A stretch of 64,000 bases of DNA from Verrucomicrobiota bacterium (GCA_016235555.1 JACRKC010000006.1:62001-126000), one strand, 5' to 3'. Shown: positions 1-8,830, numbered from the stretch's first letter. Numbers and translations are program-made. Notes: generated by a model not told the origin, from the sequence alone.

Positions 1-207
1 ACGGGCGTCGAGCGCAAGATTCAATGGCTGGCGGAGAATGCCAGCGGCATGGTGCATCGCCGGTTAGTCGGAATGCCGGACGATTTGGCGGGATTGTGCA
101 AACTGCGGGTCGGCGACTATCGGATTCTCTACTGGGTCTATCATCCACAGGCCATCGTCCGCATCTATCGTGTGCAGCACCGCTCGGAAGTTTACCGCCA
201 GTTGTAG
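1..207 (+). CDS. RelE/ParE-family toxin, C-terminal part (cut by window start)
   Basis: The first 69 codons are open from the window edge to a TAG stop. The translation contains LCKLRVGDYRILYWV followed by QHRSEVYRQL. This is the usual C-terminal half of RelE/ParE toxins, where a Leu-Arg-x-Gly-Asp-Tyr-Arg strand is followed by a final His-Arg-x-x-x-Tyr strand. Family knowledge says such proteins are mRNA interferases or gyrase inhibitors controlled by a partner antitoxin. The N-terminus and any antitoxin lie outside the window, so the pair cannot be confirmed. The gene was read directly and carries no visible disruption. Confidence 0.75.
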   Translation, partial: TGVERKIQWLAENASGMVHRRLVGMPDDLAGLCKLRVGDYRILYWVYHPQAIVRIYRVQHRSEVYRQL

Positions 208-239
208 TTTCCGGGTGGCGGCAGATATCTGAACGTGGC

Positions 240-3200
240 TCAAAACCTGCCGTTCACGCCGGCGGTGACGGTGGTGCCGCCGAAGAGTTTGAACTGCATT
301 TGATCCGGGATGCCGCGGTAGGCGGCCTGGGGAGCGTTGGTGACGTTGTTGACGTCGATCGAGAAGGTGACGGATGGCTTCCACTGGTAGCCGATGCCGG
401 CGTTGATGACGGTGCGGGCGAAGAGGTAGCGGCTGCGCGCGGGCGAGCCCACGGTGAATTCGGTGATGGATTCGCCGGTGTAGTTGACGATCACGCGCGA
501 GGTGAAGCCGCGGTGGCGCCAGAACACGCTCGCGTTGGCGACGCGCGGGACGAAGCCCTCGACATCGCGGCCCTCGCGGCGGCCGCGGCCGCCGTAATCG
601 CCGTGGGCATTGAGCGCGGTGAGGTTCACGCTCGCGCCGAGGCCCTTCAGGAAGCCGGGCAGAAAAGTGAACTGCTGCTGATAGCTGAGCTCCCAGCCTT
701 GGACAAACGCCGTGCCGGCGTTGGCGCTGCTGAGGCGGGTGAAGCCGCCGTATTCGCCGTCGTAGCCGTTGTCACGGCCGGTGCCGATGGTGCCGGAGGC
801 GAGGCCGTTGACGATGAAGTCGGTGATCTTTTTGTGAAACCAGCCGACGGTCACGCTGCCGACCGGCTCGAAGTAGTATTCGAGCGCGGCGTCCCAGTTG
901 CTCGCGGTCTGGGGCAGCAGGGCGGGGTTGTTCACCGTGAGGGTTTGCTGGGCCTCGTTGATGGTTTCGTTGGGCAGCAGTTGCGCCATGGGCGCGCGGC
1001 CAAAACTCGTCGACCAGCTCAGGCGGGCTTTCCAATTCGGCGCGATGTCGTGGGTGAGGTGCGCGCTGGGGAGCGTCTTGCTGTAGCCGCCGCGGAGTTC
1101 GCGGCGGGTGTTGGAGTAGTCGCGCAAGGCGGAACCGACGGGATCGGCGGCCTGCTGGGCGGCGGTGCTCGGCACGCGGGCGCGCACCCAGCCCCAGCTG
1201 TTCGTGTCGGTGTCCTCGACGCGCACACCGGTGACGAAGCCGGTGTTTTTCACCCGACCCTGCGCCATAAGATAGCCGGCGGTGACCGTCTCGGTGACGC
1301 GGCGCGTGCCGGTGAAGCGCTGCATCGTGCCCCAGTAGCGGTCTTCGTTCCAGAGGGCGGGATTGATCGGGTTGCGGTCGGCGAAAAACTGCGACGCATA
1401 CCAGAACGGAATGATGAGGCCGGTTTTTGTGCCGTTGATGTTCCGGATCGACGGATCGGACGGGAGCGTGGTGCCGAGGTAGCTCCAGCGGCGGTGGCGA
1501 TTGAAGTCGTGAGCGAACTGCTCGCGCCAGTGGACGCCGGTCTTGAAGAACGTGCGCCAGTCGGGCACGTCGAACTTCACGTTGGCACGGCCCTCGCGGA
1601 CCTCGTGGTCGTTGTCTACGTTGTTGTTTTGGAAGAAGCCGTTGAGGCGGTAGCTGTCGGGCTTGGTGAGATCGAGGCCGGCGGTTTGGGTGAGGCGCGG
1701 GTAGAGGTCGGACTGCGTGCGGTCGAGGACCCAGCCGATGTTGGTGACGCGCATGGTGAACTGGCCGCCGTCGTTGCCGAAGCCGTTGTTGATATGGGTG
1801 GCGCTGAACATCCCGCCGTAATCGAGCGACCAGCGGCCCAGCGTGTGCTCGGCCCCGAGATCGAAATTGCGCGTGCGCAGGAAAAAGTTGTTCGGCCCCT
1901 GCGTGAGCACGTCGAAGTTGGACGCCGTGGACTGGCGCACCGTGGTGATGCGATCCGTCCAGCCCGGCATGATGCCGGCGGTGGCGTTGGTGCCGGTGAC
2001 GGGTGCGGCGGGATTGAAGACCACCTGGTTGGTGAAGGCGCGGGTGGTGAAGCGCAGTTTACCCATTTCGTTCGCGTCGTTGTAGATCGAGTTGAACGTG
2101 AGCTTGGTCGCGGGCGAGAGGCGGTATTCCGCCTTCAGGTTCACGCTGGCCTGCTTGCGGTTGTTGTATTGGTCGAAGGTATTGTAGTCCCAGAGGAACG
2201 CGGGCTGGGTCGTGGTGTTCTGAAAGTCGCGCGTGGTGCTGTGGGCGGCGCCGACGTTTTCGCTGTAGAACGTGTTCACGGTGACGCCGAGGTTGCGCTG
2301 GCCGCCGGCGACATCGAAGACCTCCCACCAGCCGACGTTGAGCAGCGGATGGGTGCGGTGCGGCTCGCGCAGCGGGATCTGCTCGGTGAAGGGAGGGGCC
2401 CAGCGCAGGGCGAAGTTGTAGGTGAGGCGGCGCTTTTCCTTCATCGCGAGCGGCGAGCGGCTCTTGAGGTTGATGGTGCCGCCGAGGGAGTCGGCCGGGC
2501 GGTCGGGCAGGTGACCCTTGATCAACTCGAGGCCCTCGAACATGGCGCCGGTGAGATTGTTGATCCGGCCCTGACGCTGCATGGCGCCCTGCGTGGAGAG
2601 CATGCCGCCGTCGAGCGTGATGTTGTTGAGCGTGGGGCCCATGCCGCGGACGGTGAAGCCGTCGATGCCGTTCTCGAGGTTAAGGGCGGCGGTGACGCCC
2701 GGGAGCAAAATGGCGAGTTCACTGGCGCTCATGTTGGGCAGGTTGCCGTAGGAATCCATCGCCACGACGTTCTTCGTGTTGGGCGCGTTGCGCTGGGCGG
2801 TGATGGCGGCGGCGCCGCCCTCGCGTTCGGCGGCGACAGTGAAGGCGGACAACTGGTAGATGCCGGTGGTCAGGTCGAAGTTGCGTGTCGCCGGCTGGCC
2901 GGTCGTGACGGCCACGGTGGCCCGCACCGGATCGAGGCCGGTGTAGGTGACGACGACTTCGTGCGCGCCGGCGGGCAGCGCGGGGAGGACGTAACGGCCG
3001 GTGTTGTCGGTGAGGACGGAGAGGCCGAGGGCGGGGATCTCGACGCGCGCGCCCGAGAGCAGATCGCCGGTGGAGACGTTGGAGACGTTGCCGGTGAGGG
3101 AGGTGGCGTGGTCTGCGGCGGCGGCGGGCGGCGCCGAGAAAGAGAGAAGGAGCGCGAGGGAGACGGAGCGAAGGAGAGACGCGAGGAGGCGGAGGTGGGG

Positions 3201-3284
3201 CGAAGCGGGTCGCTGGGAAATCGTGGACGAGGCGTCCCGCCTCGTGATCGTGTGGGTGGAGGTGGCGGCTTGAGGCGGCTGCAT
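240..3284 (-). CDS. TonB-dependent outer-membrane receptor (paralogue 1)
   Basis: About 1014 residues from the chosen ATG at 3284. A hydrophobic signal segment (LLASLLRSVSLALLLSFSA) is followed by a carboxypeptidase-regulatory-like beta domain (about residues 45-125, with the DNTGRYVLPALPAGAHEV strand pattern). Next come a plug domain with GFTVRGMGPTLNNITLDGG and a long beta-barrel ending in Phe. Such receptors import large ligands across the outer membrane with energy from TonB-ExbBD. The ligand cannot be read from sequence. It lies directly upstream of nothing related except its paralogue at 3347, with the same orientation and domain order, so the pair looks like a tandem duplication. The reading frame continues upstream to 3338, but that part is a palindromic repeat and is probably not translated. 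A second copy of the palindrome lies inside the N-region of the signal peptide. Confidence 0.88.
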   Translation of the reverse strand: MQPPQAATSTHTITRRDASSTISQRPASPHLRLLASLLRSVSLALLLSFSAPPAAAADHATSLTGNVSNVSTGDLLSGARVEIPALGLSVLTDNTGRYVLPALPAGAHEVVVTYTGLDPVRATVAVTTGQPATRNFDLTTGIYQLSAFTVAAEREGGAAAITAQRNAPNTKNVVAMDSYGNLPNMSASELAILLPGVTAALNLENGIDGFTVRGMGPTLNNITLDGGMLSTQGAMQRQGRINNLTGAMFEGLELIKGHLPDRPADSLGGTINLKSRSPLAMKEKRRLTYNFALRWAPPFTEQIPLREPHRTHPLLNVGWWEVFDVAGGQRNLGVTVNTFYSENVGAAHSTTRDFQNTTTQPAFLWDYNTFDQYNNRKQASVNLKAEYRLSPATKLTFNSIYNDANEMGKLRFTTRAFTNQVVFNPAAPVTGTNATAGIMPGWTDRITTVRQSTASNFDVLTQGPNNFFLRTRNFDLGAEHTLGRWSLDYGGMFSATHINNGFGNDGGQFTMRVTNIGWVLDRTQSDLYPRLTQTAGLDLTKPDSYRLNGFFQNNNVDNDHEVREGRANVKFDVPDWRTFFKTGVHWREQFAHDFNRHRRWSYLGTTLPSDPSIRNINGTKTGLIIPFWYASQFFADRNPINPALWNEDRYWGTMQRFTGTRRVTETVTAGYLMAQGRVKNTGFVTGVRVEDTDTNSWGWVRARVPSTAAQQAADPVGSALRDYSNTRRELRGGYSKTLPSAHLTHDIAPNWKARLSWSTSFGRAPMAQLLPNETINEAQQTLTVNNPALLPQTASNWDAALEYYFEPVGSVTVGWFHKKITDFIVNGLASGTIGTGRDNGYDGEYGGFTRLSSANAGTAFVQGWELSYQQQFTFLPGFLKGLGASVNLTALNAHGDYGGRGRREGRDVEGFVPRVANASVFWRHRGFTSRVIVNYTGESITEFTVGSPARSRYLFARTVINAGIGYQWKPSVTFSIDVNNVTNAPQAAYRGIPDQMQFKLFGGTTVTAGVNGRF

Positions 3285-3338
3285 GGCGGGGCGGTTGAAA
3301 GTGAGCGATGGCCAGACGAGGCGGGACGCCTCGTCCAC
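3223..3338. repeat. Inverted pair of palindromes (stem ACGAGGCG/CGCCTCGT)
   Basis: Two near-identical hairpins lie in opposite orientation at 3223-3246 and 3313-3338. Each has the stem ACGAGGCG, a 3-4 base loop and the complement, bordered by GTGG. The first sits inside the 5' coding part of the receptor ending at 240. The second lies between that gene's start and the stop of the next receptor. The same stem returns at 54118-54143. The layout fits a REP pair. Confidence 0.75.
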
Positions 3339-3346
3339 GACTGGAG

Positions 3347-6313
3347 CTAGAAGCGGCCGCTGACGCCGGCGGTGAGGGTGGTGCCGGGGTAGTTGAAATA
3401 TTCGACGTTGGTGGGAACGCCGCGGTAACGCTGCTGCGGGACGTTGTTCAGATTGTCGATGTCGAGGGTGAGCGTGAGCGACGGGCGCAGTTGGTAGGAG
3501 AAGCCGAGGTTCACGAGGGTGCGTTCGAGGCGGTAGAGGTTGCGCGCGGGCGAAGTGGCGTTGTAGGCGGTGAGGAAGGTGCCGGCGTAGTTGACGAGCA
3601 GGCGGGTGCTGAACGCGCGGTAGCGCCAGGTGAGGCTGGCGTTGGCGGTGCGGGGGACGAAGTTCGGGATCTGGCCGGTCTCGCGGCGCGCGGCGCCGCC
3701 GAAGTTGCCGTGCGTGTCGAGCAGCGTGTAGTTCACCAGGCCGCTGAGGCCCTTGAGGAGGCCGGGGAGAAACGTGAACTGCTGCTGGTAGGAAAACTCC
3801 CAGCCCTGCACGATCGCGGTGCCGGCGTTGGCGGAGGTGAGCATGGTCCAGCCGGGATACTCGCCGTTGAAGCCGTTGTCGGCGCCGGTGCCGATGGTGC
3901 CGGAGTCGATGCCGCTCACGATGTAGTCGCGGATCTCCTTGTGAAACCAGCCGACGGTGAGGTTGCCAACGGGCTCGAAGTAATACTCGAGCGTGGCGTC
4001 CCAGTTCCGCGCGGTCTGGGGGAGGAGCGCGGGGTTGTTGATCGTGACGGTGCGGGCGGCCTCGGCGGGCGTCTCGGCGGGCGAGAGGTTGCCGAAGGCG
4101 GGGCGCCCGAAGCTGGTGGACCAGCTGAGGCGCGTCTTGAGGTTGGGCGTCCAGTCGTGCCAGGCGTGGAGGCTCGGGAACGCCTTCGTGTAATCGCCGT
4201 CGAGGGTGCGGCGGTTGTTGGCGTAGTCGCGTGCGGCGGAGCCGGCGGGATCGGCGGTCTGCTGGGCGGCGGTGCTGAGCGTGCGGGCGCGCACCCAGCC
4301 GTCGGCTTCATTTTCGGTTTTTTCCCAGCGCACGCCGCCGAGGAAGCCGGTGCGACCGCGCCAGCCGTCGCGGCCGAGCTTGCCCTGGGCCATCAGGTAG
4401 GGCGCGGTGACCGTCTCGGTGACGTCGCGGTAGGTGGTGTATTTGGTCGTCTCGCGGAAATAGAGATCCTCGCGCCAGAGCGTGGGGTCGATGACCTCGC
4501 GGGCGCGGATGAACCACGCCGCCTCCCACTGCGGGATGCCGCGGCGGGTCTGGCGCTCGTCCATCGTGAGGAGGTTGGGGTCGCGCGGGAGCGGGCCGGT
4601 GCCGGTGTAGCTCCAGCGGCGCGAGGCGCTGCGCACGCCGACGTGCTGCTCGCGCCAGTGCACGCCGGCCTTGGCGAAGACCGGCGCGGCGACCGGCAGG
4701 GTGTAGCGCACATCGACGCGGCCCTCGGCGACCTCGTGGATCTGCCGGTCGTTCTGGTTGGAAAGGCCGTTGGCGGTCGGGCGGTAGTTGGCGGGGTTGG
4801 TGAAATCGAGTCCGCCGTTCGGCAGGAAGCGCGGGAACAGATCCGACGCGGTGCGATCGAGGATCCAGCCGGTGCCGGTGATGCGGTTGACGAGCACGCC
4901 GCCCTCGCCGTTGCCGATGTTGATGTGGGTGGAGGTGTAGCGGGCGTTGGCTTCAAGCTGGAGCGGGCCGCGCGTGTGCTCGACGCCGGCGTCGGCGCGG
5001 CGCAGACGGTTGAAGAAGTTGTTCGGGCCGGTCATCGTGACGTCGATGGCGGAGGCGGCGACGGGGCGGAAGGTCGTGACGCGATCGGTGTAGCCGGGGA
5101 CGATGGCGGACGTGGTGGCGTTGGGGACGGTGTCCTGGTTCTGGCCGTTGCTGAAGGCGCGGACGTTGTATTGGCGGCGGAAGATTTCGGAGTGATCGAT
5201 GTAGGTGGCGAGGAACGAGAGCTTGGTGGCGGGGGTGAGGCGGTAGTCGGCCTTGGCGGTGATGTTTTTCTGGCGGCGGTGGTTGTAGAGATCGCTCGTG
5301 AGGTAGTCCCAGACGAAGGCGGGCGAGGCGGTCGTGTTCTGGAAATCGCGCTGGGTGAAAAACGAGCCGATGCCGGTCTCGCTGTTGAAGAGCGTGACGG
5401 AGACGCCGAGGTTGCGGCTGCCGCCAAAGGCGTCGAAGACCTCCTGGTAGCCGAGGTTGGCGAGGCCGTGCAGGCGGCTTTTCTCCCGCTGCGGCGTCTG
5501 CTGCGTGAACGACGGCGCGATCCGGCCCGAGAGGGTGTAGGTGATGCGACGCTTCTCGCGCATGGAGAGCGGCGAGCGGCTCTTGAAATTGATCGTGCCG
5601 CCGAGGGAGTCGGCGCCCTTGTCGGGCGTGTGGCCCTTGATGAGTTCGACGGTCTCGAACATCGCGCCGGTGATGTTGTTGACGAAGATGGAGCGGTTCA
5701 TGCCGCCCTGGCCGGTCATGAGGCCGCCGTCCATCGTGACCTGGTTGAGCCCGGCGGCCATGCCGCGCACGCTGAAGCCGGAGAGGTTGCCGCCGGCGTC
5801 GAGTTCGCCGTAGATGCCGGGCAGGCGGATGGCGACCTCGCCGGCGTTCAGGTTGGGCAGGTTGCCGAAGGAGTCGGTGGCGGCGATGTTCTTGAGGTTT
5901 TCGGAATTGCGGTAGGCGGTGATCGCGGCGGCGTCGCCCTCGCGCTCACCGGTGACCTTGAACGCATCGAGTTTGTAGATGCCGGTGGTGAGATCGAAAT
6001 TGCGGGCGACGCGCTGGCCGGCGACGGCGGTGACGGTGGCGCGGGCGGTGTCGAGGCCGATGTAGGAAACCACCAGTTCGTGCGCGCCGGCGGGCAGATC
6101 GGCGAGCGTGTAGAGGCCGGTGTTGTCGGTGAGGGCCGAAAGGCGCAGCGCGGGAATCTCCACGCGGGCGCCTTCGAGCAGATTGCCGGTGGCGATGTTG
6201 TTGACGGTGCCGGCGATGGTGGCGGAGCCGGAGTCGGCCGAGAAGGCTGCGACGATGGTGCTGCCGAGCACGACCAGGAAACGGAGCAGGGAGGGCGGGA
6301 GTAGTCGGGGCAT
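3347..6313 (-). CDS. TonB-dependent outer-membrane receptor (paralogue 2)
   Basis: About 988 residues from ATG 6313; the frame extends five codons further to a TTG, which is less likely. The signal peptide is MPRLLPPSLLRFLVVLGSTI. It is followed by a carboxypeptidase-regulatory-like domain with DNTGLYTLADLPAGAHELVV, a plug with GFSVRGMAAGLNQVTMDGG and a barrel ending LTAGVSGRF. Extended stretches match the receptor at 240-3284, for example ADSLGGTINFKSRSPLSM and SWSTSFGR, so the two are tandem paralogues. Expected location is the outer membrane, with TonB-dependent uptake of an unknown large ligand. The stop codon TAG lies in a CTAG at the edge of the palindromic repeat that separates the two genes. 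Confidence 0.88.
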   Translation of the reverse strand: MPRLLPPSLLRFLVVLGSTIVAAFSADSGSATIAGTVNNIATGNLLEGARVEIPALRLSALTDNTGLYTLADLPAGAHELVVSYIGLDTARATVTAVAGQRVARNFDLTTGIYKLDAFKVTGEREGDAAAITAYRNSENLKNIAATDSFGNLPNLNAGEVAIRLPGIYGELDAGGNLSGFSVRGMAAGLNQVTMDGGLMTGQGGMNRSIFVNNITGAMFETVELIKGHTPDKGADSLGGTINFKSRSPLSMREKRRITYTLSGRIAPSFTQQTPQREKSRLHGLANLGYQEVFDAFGGSRNLGVSVTLFNSETGIGSFFTQRDFQNTTASPAFVWDYLTSDLYNHRRQKNITAKADYRLTPATKLSFLATYIDHSEIFRRQYNVRAFSNGQNQDTVPNATTSAIVPGYTDRVTTFRPVAASAIDVTMTGPNNFFNRLRRADAGVEHTRGPLQLEANARYTSTHINIGNGEGGVLVNRITGTGWILDRTASDLFPRFLPNGGLDFTNPANYRPTANGLSNQNDRQIHEVAEGRVDVRYTLPVAAPVFAKAGVHWREQHVGVRSASRRWSYTGTGPLPRDPNLLTMDERQTRRGIPQWEAAWFIRAREVIDPTLWREDLYFRETTKYTTYRDVTETVTAPYLMAQGKLGRDGWRGRTGFLGGVRWEKTENEADGWVRARTLSTAAQQTADPAGSAARDYANNRRTLDGDYTKAFPSLHAWHDWTPNLKTRLSWSTSFGRPAFGNLSPAETPAEAARTVTINNPALLPQTARNWDATLEYYFEPVGNLTVGWFHKEIRDYIVSGIDSGTIGTGADNGFNGEYPGWTMLTSANAGTAIVQGWEFSYQQQFTFLPGLLKGLSGLVNYTLLDTHGNFGGAARRETGQIPNFVPRTANASLTWRYRAFSTRLLVNYAGTFLTAYNATSPARNLYRLERTLVNLGFSYQLRPSLTLTLDIDNLNNVPQQRYRGVPTNVEYFNYPGTTLTAGVSGRF

Positions 6314-6602
6314 GGGGTTTGGGGTCAAAGGAACAACCGCGTGCGACGCGGCAGGCGGCGCACATGTAGCCGTGAAGGCATGGGGGTAATGGCGCCGGGA
6401 AAGTTACAGCCCGCCGGAACGAAGTGGGCAAGGCGCAATGGGAGGCGGACGGGCGCATCCCACTTTATTGGCGGAGGTGTGTAGCGATGGGCGTCCCTGA
6501 AGGATGACCGTCACCACCGCACAGGCGATGCGCACATAACGAGGGACTATTTCCAGCCTCCGACGCCGGGGCGAGAGTGGCGGGCGGAAGAACACCAGCC
6601 GG

Positions 6603-6956
6603 CTACGCCACGGGTTTCACAGCAAGGCGATCAATCTCGACCAGGGTGTGTTTCTGGAACTCCGCCTCCACCGTGGTGAGATTGCGTTCAAGCAGAGCGC
6701 AGAGGTCGGCGGTCGAAATATTCCCGGTCCGGACGAGCAGCAATTTCCACGGCCGTCCGTGCAGGAGATGCGAGTAAAAGAAGTCGGTGTCCTTCGAGAT
6801 CACCACGCGTCCTTCATCAAGGGAGCGTTGATTGATCGCGCCATCCTTGGTTCGGTTCTGATCCGGCAGATCAAGCGTGTGAATGGCGTCGTGCCCGTGG
6901 AGCGCCAGGACCGCGCACAGACGGCGCGGGAGATGCGCATCCACGAGGAACTTCAT
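6603..6956 (-). CDS. DUF5615 PIN-like protein, predicted toxin of a DUF433 pair
   Basis: A protein of 117 residues starting MKFLVDAHLPRRLCAVL, with GHDAIHTLDLP and later VVISKDTDFFYS. This is the DUF5615 (COG4634) pattern, a small PIN-like fold whose acidic residues (the Asp of LVDAHLP and the Asp-Thr-Asp of SKDTDF) are thought to form a nuclease-like site. Its start ATG overlaps the stop of the upstream DUF433 gene by four bases (ATGA), so the two are translationally coupled. DUF433/DUF5615 pairs are commonly listed as putative toxin-antitoxin modules. The activity of this one is inferred, not shown. Its TAG stop lies within a GTAG. Confidence 0.8.
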   Translation of the reverse strand: MKFLVDAHLPRRLCAVLALHGHDAIHTLDLPDQNRTKDGAINQRSLDEGRVVISKDTDFFYSHLLHGRPWKLLLVRTGNISTADLCALLERNLTTVEAEFQKHTLVEIDRLAVKPVA

Positions 6957-7192
6957 GCCAGCGTGAGGTGGACGCTGCGGGCCGCCAGCATGCGGCGCGA
7001 GAATTCATGGCAAGCGAGAATGTCCTCGCGCTCCAAGTCGGGAAACTCCCTGAGCAAATCCTCGATCGAGTCTCCGCCGGCGAGGTATTCGAGAATTGTC
7101 TCCACCGGGTAGCGCAGACCGCGCACGCAGGGCTTGCCGTGGCAGACCTCCGGATCGACCGTGATGCGGGAGAGGAGATTTTCGTTCGTCAT
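6953..7192 (-). CDS. DUF433 protein, predicted antitoxin
   Basis: A 79-residue protein that reads RITVDPEVCHGKPCVRGLRYPVETILEYLAGGDS and continues into LLREFPDLEREDILACHEF. This is the hallmark DUF433 (COG2442) sequence, in which Cys-His-Gly-Lys-Pro and an Arg-Gly-x-Arg loop precede a helix-turn-helix-like region. It is the first gene of a two-gene unit and ends by ATGA overlap with the DUF5615 gene. Its likely role is neutralising and autoregulating that partner. No operator could be picked out upstream, where a single palindromic repeat lies at 7237-7262. Confidence 0.8.
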   Translation of the reverse strand: MTNENLLSRITVDPEVCHGKPCVRGLRYPVETILEYLAGGDSIEDLLREFPDLEREDILACHEFSRRMLAARSVHLTLA

Positions 7193-7236
7193 GCTGGGAC
7201 CCTATCCATTTGGCATCCGCTGCCAAGTCGGAGATT

Positions 7237-7262
7237 GGCCGTGCGCGGAGCGCCCGGCCCAC
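7237..7262 (-). repeat. Single REP-like unit, GTGG head
   Basis: A 26-base unit identical to 59671-59696 and one base different from the second arm at 31976-32001. On the minus strand it begins GTGGGCCGGGCGCTCC and ends in GGCC, so it can fold. Unlike most others in the window it has no inverted partner next to it. Confidence 0.65.
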
Positions 7263-7270
7263 CGCGGAGA

Positions 7271-8014
7271 TTACGGCAGCGTCTTCAGCCGCACGTCCTT
7301 GAACTCGATGGTCATCGGCGGGCCTTGGTGGAGTTGGAGGGCGATCACGCCGGACTTCGGGGCGCGCTCAGGATCATTGTCGGTCACGTCGGCAGAGAGC
7401 TTGCCGTTGAGGAAGTGCTGCACGTGGTTTCCCTTGGCCACGACGCGGAGCTCGTTCCACTCGCCGAGCTTGTAGGCGGCGAGGATCTCGGCGGGCGGCG
7501 TCGCACCGGGGAGTTTTTCGACGGCGGTCGACGAGCGCTTGCCGCCTTTTTTCTTCGTGTCCTCGACCTGCGTGGTGGCGCCGATTTTGATTTTCTCGCC
7601 GGGGCCCATCAAAATGCCGCGGCCCTTTTCCTCGTAGAGCATGCCGGCGTATCTGCCGTCGGAGTCGATGTCGGCCTGATAGCCGGCGACGACGAAGGCG
7701 GCGGCGTCGACGACCTTGCTGCGATACTGCACGCCGGAGTTGCCCCATTTTTTTTCGTTCTGGCCGGTGAGGCGGAACTGGACCTTCAGCTCGAAGTTGG
7801 CCGGCTGCGCGTCCTGATAGACGAGGAACGTGTTCCCTTTGGTCGGCTTCTCCGCGGTGGTCTGGCCGACGATGGTGCCGTTTTTGACGGACCAGAAATC
7901 GAGGCCTTTCCAACCGGAGAGGTCCTTGCCGTTGAAGAGCGGCTTGAAGCCGGCGTCGGCGGCGAACGCGGCGGCGGCGGTGGCGAGTGAGAGGAGGGCG
8001 AGACGGAGTTTCAT
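7271..8014 (-). CDS. Secreted DUF1080 (3-keto-disaccharide hydrolase-like) protein
   Basis: About 247 residues from ATG 8014 with a clear signal peptide (MKLRLALLSLATAAAAFA). The mature part begins GFKPLFNGKDLSGWKGL, the standard opening of the DUF1080 concanavalin-like domain, and continues with GNSGVQYRS and YQADI. The family is abundant in Verrucomicrobiota and Planctomycetota, and some members hydrolyse 3-keto sugars. Substrate is unknown here. The reading frame continues 32 codons upstream, but the signal peptide fixes the start. A periplasmic or secreted location is expected. It stands alone, between the DUF433/DUF5615 pair and the VapC-like gene on the same strand. Confidence 0.82.
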   Translation of the reverse strand: MKLRLALLSLATAAAAFAADAGFKPLFNGKDLSGWKGLDFWSVKNGTIVGQTTAEKPTKGNTFLVYQDAQPANFELKVQFRLTGQNEKKWGNSGVQYRSKVVDAAAFVVAGYQADIDSDGRYAGMLYEEKGRGILMGPGEKIKIGATTQVEDTKKKGGKRSSTAVEKLPGATPPAEILAAYKLGEWNELRVVAKGNHVQHFLNGKLSADVTDNDPERAPKSGVIALQLHQGPPMTIEFKDVRLKTLP

Positions 8015-8076
8015 GGGGAGATTTGTGGCAGATGAGAATTGGAAAGGAAGCATCAGAGGATGCACCGGGGGCGACC

Positions 8077-8478
8077 TTAGTCGATCGTTCGGGCAGGCAC
8101 GAAGAAGCAAGTCAGGTCGGGAATGTGGCGGAAGTCCCGGTCCGTCGAAAGCAGCGGCAGCCTCTTCTCCATCGCATGGGCCGCGATCCAGTAGTCGGGG
8201 TCGGGCAATCTGATGCCACCGGCTGCGAGTTGCGCCCGGATCTGCGCATAGTGTGCGGCGGTGCTTTCCGTGGGGCAGAGGATTTCGAATTCATCCAGAA
8301 ATTTCCGTGCCTCCTGCAGGGCGTGACGCGAGGCTTGGACGTTTTCGAGTCCGAAAAGAAACTCCGCCACAGAATGCAGCGCAATCACGGGTGGAAAATG
8401 GCGAAGGGCGAGCGTTTCGGCCCGGCGTTCCCGGCGGCGCAGGAGTTCGAGTGCGCCGGTATCAACGAGAATGGCCAC
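8077..8478 (-). CDS. VapC-like PIN-domain ribonuclease, predicted toxin
   Basis: Starting at GTG 8478 the product is about 133 residues and opens (V)AILVDTGALELL. This is the first PIN-domain strand with its catalytic Asp. Later parts read HSVAEFLFG (second acidic position), PDPDYWIAAHAM and LSTDRDFRHIPDL, the usual Asp-x-x-Ile-Ala and Thr-x-Asp-x-Asp-Phe of VapC toxins. PIN proteins of this type cleave RNA with a metal ion. The open frame continues upstream to 8634 but becomes a proline/serine-rich sequence without homology, so the GTG is preferred. It overlaps a small upstream frame (8462-8638) by 17 bases, as expected for an antitoxin-toxin operon. Confidence 0.72.
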   Translation of the reverse strand: MAILVDTGALELLRRRERRAETLALRHFPPVIALHSVAEFLFGLENVQASRHALQEARKFLDEFEILCPTESTAAHYAQIRAQLAAGGIRLPDPDYWIAAHAMEKRLPLLSTDRDFRHIPDLTCFFVPARTID

Positions 8479-8638
8479 GAGCAGGAGCGTCGGCGCGCAA
8501 CGAACCGAGGTTGGCCAGCAACCAGTCGCCGGCACGGTCGAGTTCGGCGTTAGACTTGCGGGCCCAGAACTTCCGGCGGATGGGGGTGCGGGGGGACTTG
8601 GCGGCGGGCCGGCGGGGCGCCTTGAGGGTCGCAATCAT
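8462..8638 (-). CDS. Small basic protein, candidate antitoxin for the VapC-like gene
   Basis: A 58-codon frame from ATG 8638 to TGA 8462, read by hand. It is rich in Arg, Lys, Pro and Ala at the start (MIATLKAPRRPAAK) and then has SNAELDRAGDWLLANLG. The end overlaps the PIN gene start by 17 bases. Position, size and overlap are those of a VapB-type antitoxin, although no known antitoxin fold was recognised. Some PVC antitoxins begin with a similar basic tail, but this is inference. It could also be an untranslated leader. Confidence 0.4.
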   Translation of the reverse strand: MIATLKAPRRPAAKSPRTPIRRKFWARKSNAELDRAGDWLLANLGSLRADAPARGHSR

Positions 8639-8704
8639 CGTGGTGGTTGAATGCAGGGACGTGGAGAACGGCGCAACGTCAAAGGTGGTGTGCTCCGTTA
8701 CGCG

Positions 8705-8828
8705 GGGTGTAACTCAAACTGAGGTCAGATATCGAATGCCTCGGTTGTAGCGGCGGGCCGGCGCGGGTGAGCGCGCGCCTTTGGCAGGCATCTTCGCCGT
8801 TTTCTGACCTCAGTTTGAGTCTCACCCC
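8705..8828. mobile_element. MITE-like element with terminal inverted repeats and 9-base target duplication
   Basis: About 124 bases. The outer ends are GGGTGTA and GGGGTGAG-type sequence and lead into a perfect 18-base inverted pair (ACTCAAACTGAGGTCAGA, 8712-8729, complement 8803-8820). The element is flanked on both sides by the direct repeat CGTTACGCG (8696-8704 and 8829-8837). There is no gene inside. It is probably a non-autonomous insertion; no matching transposase is in the window. Confidence 0.65.
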
Positions 8829-8830
8829 CG

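Noticed and set aside
24-3350. A 1108-codon open frame on the plus strand opposite the first TonB receptor, and a similar one at 3308-6304
   Set aside because: Both are antisense to clear receptors and consist of Ala/Val/Gly/Glu/Arg-rich sequence without motifs. They arise from high GC and codon bias.
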